A stretch of DNA of 64,000 nucleotides, taken from positions 62,245,367 through 62,309,366 of the forward strand of contig CM060173.1 of NCBI GenBank assembly GCA_030549775.1. The letters run 5' to 3'. A program made the position numbers and the translations under genes. Positions 59,481 to 64,000 of this stretch are shown here, piece after piece. The notes beneath the pieces were generated by a model. It saw nothing but the letters and a program-made list of their open reading frames with translations, was not told the origin of the DNA and did not search any database. The DNA comes from Tamarix chinensis (lineage: Eukaryota; Streptophyta; Magnoliopsida; Caryophyllales; Tamaricaceae). How positions within the stretch are numbered: position 1 is the first letter of the stretch; each line of letters starts with the position of its first letter.

Positions 59481-62109
59481 ATGTGTTTGTTATTGCTATC
59501 ATGAAAATTAATTAGAAGGAAGCATGTTATCTTATGTAAAATATTATGTGTATGAAAGTATGACAAAATGGTTCTAATATCAAATAGTAATTTTGTATGA
59601 TATGTAGCTATGAAAATGATTGTTTGAACATGTATCGATATATTTGTAGCATAATTATTATTATCATGTGCCCTATGAGTAATTTGGTCATTTAATCATA
59701 TCATGATGTTTACTATAAATCAGAATGCCTAATATGTACTAATTATTGTTAAGTATGGTGTTACATGATTTGATGCTTTTGGAACACATGTTTCAACATG
59801 ATTACTATTATTATATAGTCTAGGGGTATTTTAGGTATTTTAAGTATATCATGATAATTATTCTAAGAAACATGCCTGATATGTATTATTTATTATTAAA
59901 TAGGAGAATATAGGTTTTGATGTTTTAGAAATGCATGTTAGGGTTTCACATACAAAATTGTGTATATTGGTATGAAAGACCATATGGATACTCTAAAGGG
60001 AGTGAATAGAGTATTTTATTACAATAATAATTAAAATTTTGTGAGAAATGAGTAGAAGTTTTTCAATAAACTCTACAAAGTTTTTCTACATCCACTACCA
60101 AAAGGTTTTCCCTTTTGGATGTGAATCTCTCTTAATTTATAGTGTGTGTTTGATGATGATCACTCATCTCTTGGTTAATTAGCCTATAATCTCAATGACC
60201 CTCTAGGAGATGATTTACACTTTTTCAAGTTATCCTCTCTATGTTTATGAGACTACAATCTTAATGACCTCTCTTAAGAATGCTAGACAACACACCACTC
60301 TTCACTTGTCCTTGAGATGATGAGTTTGAATGAATAAAATAAGAATCTTCACTAGATAACATATGAAAGTGAGTAATCACTAGTGAAGATTTTTATCTGG
60401 CTAGAGAAATAATAATTAAAAGTGCATGAGCACTCTAGCAAAATATGAAGAACAAATTGAGCATTAGATAAGTTTGATTTGGATTTAAAAGTGTAAAATC
60501 AAAACTCTCTTTGATTCTTTGTAAGATGTGAAAGTGATGATTTTAGAAGAGTTGTACTAGCTTTATTGATGTTTATTAAAGTATAACGATTCTTAATTAT
60601 ACTAATAAAGATGGAAAAAATAGGCACTAGATATTGGGTGTAGAAAGTGCCCCGACGGTTGATTTACAATGGGAAGAAAATATCAGAAATGTCCAGACCA
60701 GTCGATTGGTTTTCACAAACCAGTTGATCGGTGGAATAGTTTTTAACATTGTATACCTTCACAAAAAAGACTATAACTTGAGCTATAGAGCTTGAAATTG
60801 AGTGCTATCTTTTTTGATGTAAAGAAGACATCTTAATATTTCCAATGAGGTATTATAAATCAAAAAAATAATGTCTATAGAATTTATGGTGAATTTTTAA
60901 AATTAAATCATATGTAAAACTACTTAAAATAAAATTAATTTATGATAACCTTTTGCACAAATAATTGAAAATACTTTTGGTGCATGAAATTGCTTTAAGA
61001 TCTTTTAAAATGATTTTTGAATAGGATTAGAATTATAAAATCATTGAAATATCTAAGTGCTCAATATGTAAATCATATGTATATAAAACCTAAGACTGTA
61101 ACATACTTTTTAGAAATTGAGTCTTGGAATCTTGAGCACACTTTCTTGTCCCTTGATGGTTTGTGTATTACATATATAAAATTGAAGTACTTGAAGCTAG
61201 AGTATTATTTTGACCTCCCCTTTTAACTTTAGCTTGTGCTTGGGATATGATTTATAAACTTTATCTTCTTAACACTCCTTAACTTAGTTAAGTGTTGAAT
61301 ACTTCACTCTTTGCTATAATAGACATGCACACTTAATAAGATAAGTCAAATTCATAATTGAGTCTGTTATCATGAAAATAAAGCTTGATTAACCTATGAG
61401 GTGAACAAGGCAAGATGGTTATTTGGGTATATGATAATTTAATTACATGATAAATAATTTAATTATGGTATGTTATCCTTTTCATGATAAGTTGATAAGT
61501 AAAATGGAATTTGTAATAGAAATGGATGATAATGTGATAACTTTAGCCTCAAGTATTTTTTAGTTATTTTTAACCTAAAGTGCCTAAGTGTGAATAATTG
61601 AACCCAAGATGGCTTGAGTAGATCTCTAATGTTAACCTTGGTATCAACATTGATTAAGGTTATCTCATATGTTTTTAAATGAATAAAAATGGTTAAGTAT
61701 GAAAAATTAGATCTAAGTGATTAATATGTGGTTTTGTGGTCACCGTTATAAAATACTAATACTTAATGTAAAAGACCTTGAGATTAAGAATGGTGGCTCT
61801 TTAGAGGTTACTACCCTAAAAACATGGTTTAGCCCATGATTGTTTATGGATTTTATTGGTGTACCTTAGTGCCCCTTCCAGGCCCAATATCTTAAATTGT
61901 TTAGCTCTACGGACATAATAGAGGATATGGATACTTATGGATTATGTGTCCTTGTCGATAAGGTACTGTGTTACCTTCATCTACTAGTGAGATCAAGGAA
62001 CTTTTGTGTCCCTAGGTTGATAGTCTGTTGGATAATATGCTACCTTTGTGCCCTAGTATAGTCGAAGTACCTTAGTATCTCCGTGTTGGTATGATCTTCC
62101 TTTGAGTAA

Positions 62110-62350
62110 ATAAAAATGAATCAAAATTATTAATAGATTGGCCGGTAATAGCCTTTATACCCACCTGAGGTCTGTAGCAGCCTTTGTGTCTCCCAATGAT
62201 TCGGTAGCAACCTTTGTACCTACCTATGGTTCGGTATAACCCTTTGCTCCTACCTATAGTTTAGTAGTGGCCTTTGTGCCTACTATGGACCGATAATAGC
62301 CTTTGTGCCTACCTGTGTTTTAGTAGTAGCCTTCGTGCCTACCTATGATG
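62110..62350 (+). repeat. About seven 30-bp units in LTR B
   Basis: Units of the form GTAGYAGCCTTTGTGCCTAC plus about 10 bases. Several have GGTAG/CTACC or GTAG/CTAC arms that could pair. Same relative position as the arrays in the other LTRs. Confidence 0.8.
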
Positions 62351-63144
62351 CCATGAGTTTTTATTAGTTTGTGTTGATGAGCGTACTTGTGTTATAAGAT
62401 TTTTAGGTATTAATAATGATCTTTGTTAATTGTTATGATTTGAGGATGATGTTGTTTCTATTTATTCTACAAAGAACATTTCTTAGATGTTCCATTAGTA
62501 ATTTTCAGTTAATTCCAAATAAATGAGCCTAAATAGCATATGGCCTTGGTGATATGTGGTTATATGAATTATTATCTTATTTCAATTAACATATGTATAA
62601 TTAAATATTTTATATCGTGTATTATTGTGATACCTTTTAGGTTTTCTATGTAGGCTTTTCATATTAGTTTTGTATAATGGGTTACTCAATACTATTATAC
62701 TGAAGGGTTCTTTTTCATGGGCCTCTACTTATTCAATGGGTAGTGGCCTTTGTAGGTTACCATGTAAGATCAATTGCAGGCTAATAGTTGGGTTAAGAGT
62801 TTAGGGTTATCTAGTGTTTTGCCTAGTATCTTTTAATCCAAAAGATTATGTACTCTTAATGTCTTTATGTATTTCCTTACAATAAAATTTTGTAACCACT
62901 GACAATTGGTTTTATTTAGAATGATTTTGAATTGCTTGAACTCTCTCTCCACTCTGATTTTAAAATTATGTTATTAATTTATGTGGAGTAACACTTTTAG
63001 CCTTAACAATTGGTAACAAAATAGTAGAGGAAACTAGACTTATACCAAGTGGTGGCAGTAACACCCCATGATTTACTGTTTTAGCTTATGCAATTAAGGT
63101 TTTATATGAAAATTTTTTTGTTCATAAATTTAAGGGGTGTTACA

Positions 63145-64000
63145 ATGTTTCCATATTTCCATTTATCAAGTTTTGGAGCATGCTTGAGTATTTTCAATAT
63201 TATGCATGAGTTGGCCAACTTCAATTATGATCTTGTTGAGTATTGATCCCTACCATGTTTTATGTGAATTAATATAAGGAGTATGTCTTTTATGTATTTT
63301 TTTAACATAAAAGCATGCTAGGGTTAATATAGTAAAGTTTGGTGAAATTGTGCTAAGTGGATTGTAAGTTTGGTTGTTGTTTTACCCAAACCAGTCACTC
63401 AGCTTGGAATATTTGATCGGCTACTCGCAAGAATTGTCAATTGGTTTGATGTATCAGTCGACTAGTTCCTATGAGCATTCGATTGATTTTTCAAACCCAT
63501 CGACTGATTTTGGTCATACCGATATACTGGACTCGCATAAATAGTTGACTAGTAGAACCGACTAGTCAATTGGTTCGTTGGTTTTATTTTTTGTTTCAGG
63601 TTTGGTACAACCAGACAAGTAAATCGAATGGTCTGTTAGATTTTTACCATGTTTGCTTGTTATCTAATGTTCTTTATTTAGGCCTTCTATATTAATGGTT
63701 CTATATAATTATAACATTTTGACCATGATTTCAACCATACTTAACCAGGGTTTAATATGTTAAAATTTTGTTAATTTATTTGGTTGAGTTTGGTGTTCCT
63801 TTGAAAGCCTAATTCAGTGGCTTGTATGCCTTGGTTAGTATTTGGTGTTAACACTTAAAACCCCCCAATTATTTTGATATATGAAAGTTGATAATGGAAT
63901 CTTATAGGCCTTCCTAGTAATATATATACATAGGGCTTGGTTATCTTTTGTGCCCCTTGTCTAGGAGACCGAGTGTGGTGGATGTTAAGATCTCTGTGAA
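63145..64000 (+). repeat. Tekay-like LTR fragment of the 35545-38827 family, runs off the window
   Basis: Homologous to about 36840-37450: AAAAGCATGCTAGG, TTGTTGTTTTACCCAAACC, ACCATGTTTG, CCTTCTATATTAATG and TTATATGCC-like words occur in the same order. It carries the same family of near-palindromic CGACTAGTC/CAATTGGTT words (63395-63620). LTR B probably inserted into it, which would explain the abrupt start at 63145. Confidence 0.7.

Larger units (their letters stand above)
58925..63144 (+). repeat. LTR B, right part, ending GGGGTGTTACA
   Basis: Runs from the CACAT duplication to a Tekay-type end TTTAAGGGGTGTTACA at 63144. It contains a 93-bp triple repeat (59201-59480), a short stretch of CAGTCGATTGGTT-type words (60695-60735), a 30-bp array (62110-62350), a TCAATA...TACTGA near-inverted repeat (62686-62703) and a GGCAGTAACACC terminal zone. 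The middle (59500-62100) could include further insertions that I did not resolve. Confidence 0.55.

Overview
This window looks like nuclear DNA of a flowering plant. It holds one interrupted nuclear gene for a chloroplast protein, surrounded and invaded by plant retrotransposons (Tekay-type and other Ty3/gypsy, Ty1/copia, L1-type LINEs) and small MITEs, with long AT-rich stretches between. I do not assign a species. There is no bacterial, viral, tRNA or rRNA content that I can support.

The one intact host gene lies on the minus strand at 24039-45938. Seven exons with canonical GT/AG borders join without a stop into a 535-residue Rieske non-haem iron oxygenase that best fits PTC52 (ACD1-like), a chloroplast envelope member of the PAO/TIC55/PTC52 family. 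The gene spans 21.9 kb for 1.6 kb of coding sequence because intron 2 is about 14.6 kb. That intron holds a Ty3/gypsy element (31013-39420) with a 3.3-kb solo LTR inserted in its gag, followed by two degraded copia remnants meeting LTR to LTR. Intron 5 carries two MITEs.

Left flank (1-24038): a truncated Tekay (Del-type chromovirus) element on the minus strand, with a 5.1-kb LTR (733-5862) and pol remains (6035-8670). A LINE at 10083-15886 is bounded by a 12-bp target duplication and a poly-A tail. Its two reading frames are broken only by in-frame stops. The rest is AT-rich DNA with a Stowaway-like MITE, ATT microsatellites and unclassified repeats.

Right flank (45939-64000): the likely promoter of PTC52, AT-rich DNA, a degraded LINE (49020-51460, minus), and a pile of Tekay-like LTRs nested into each other and into an Athila-type gag fragment. 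The clearest is a solo LTR at 54804-58924 with a perfect CACAT target duplication.

The most unusual signal is in the LTRs. They share a layout: a pyrimidine/GC-rich block, then short tandem repeats, then a TCAGTA...TACTGA inverted repeat, then a conserved end. The tandem units differ in sequence between LTRs, yet several can fold into a short hairpin. In the array at 57705-57878 two alternating unit types differ by changes that keep both stem arms paired.
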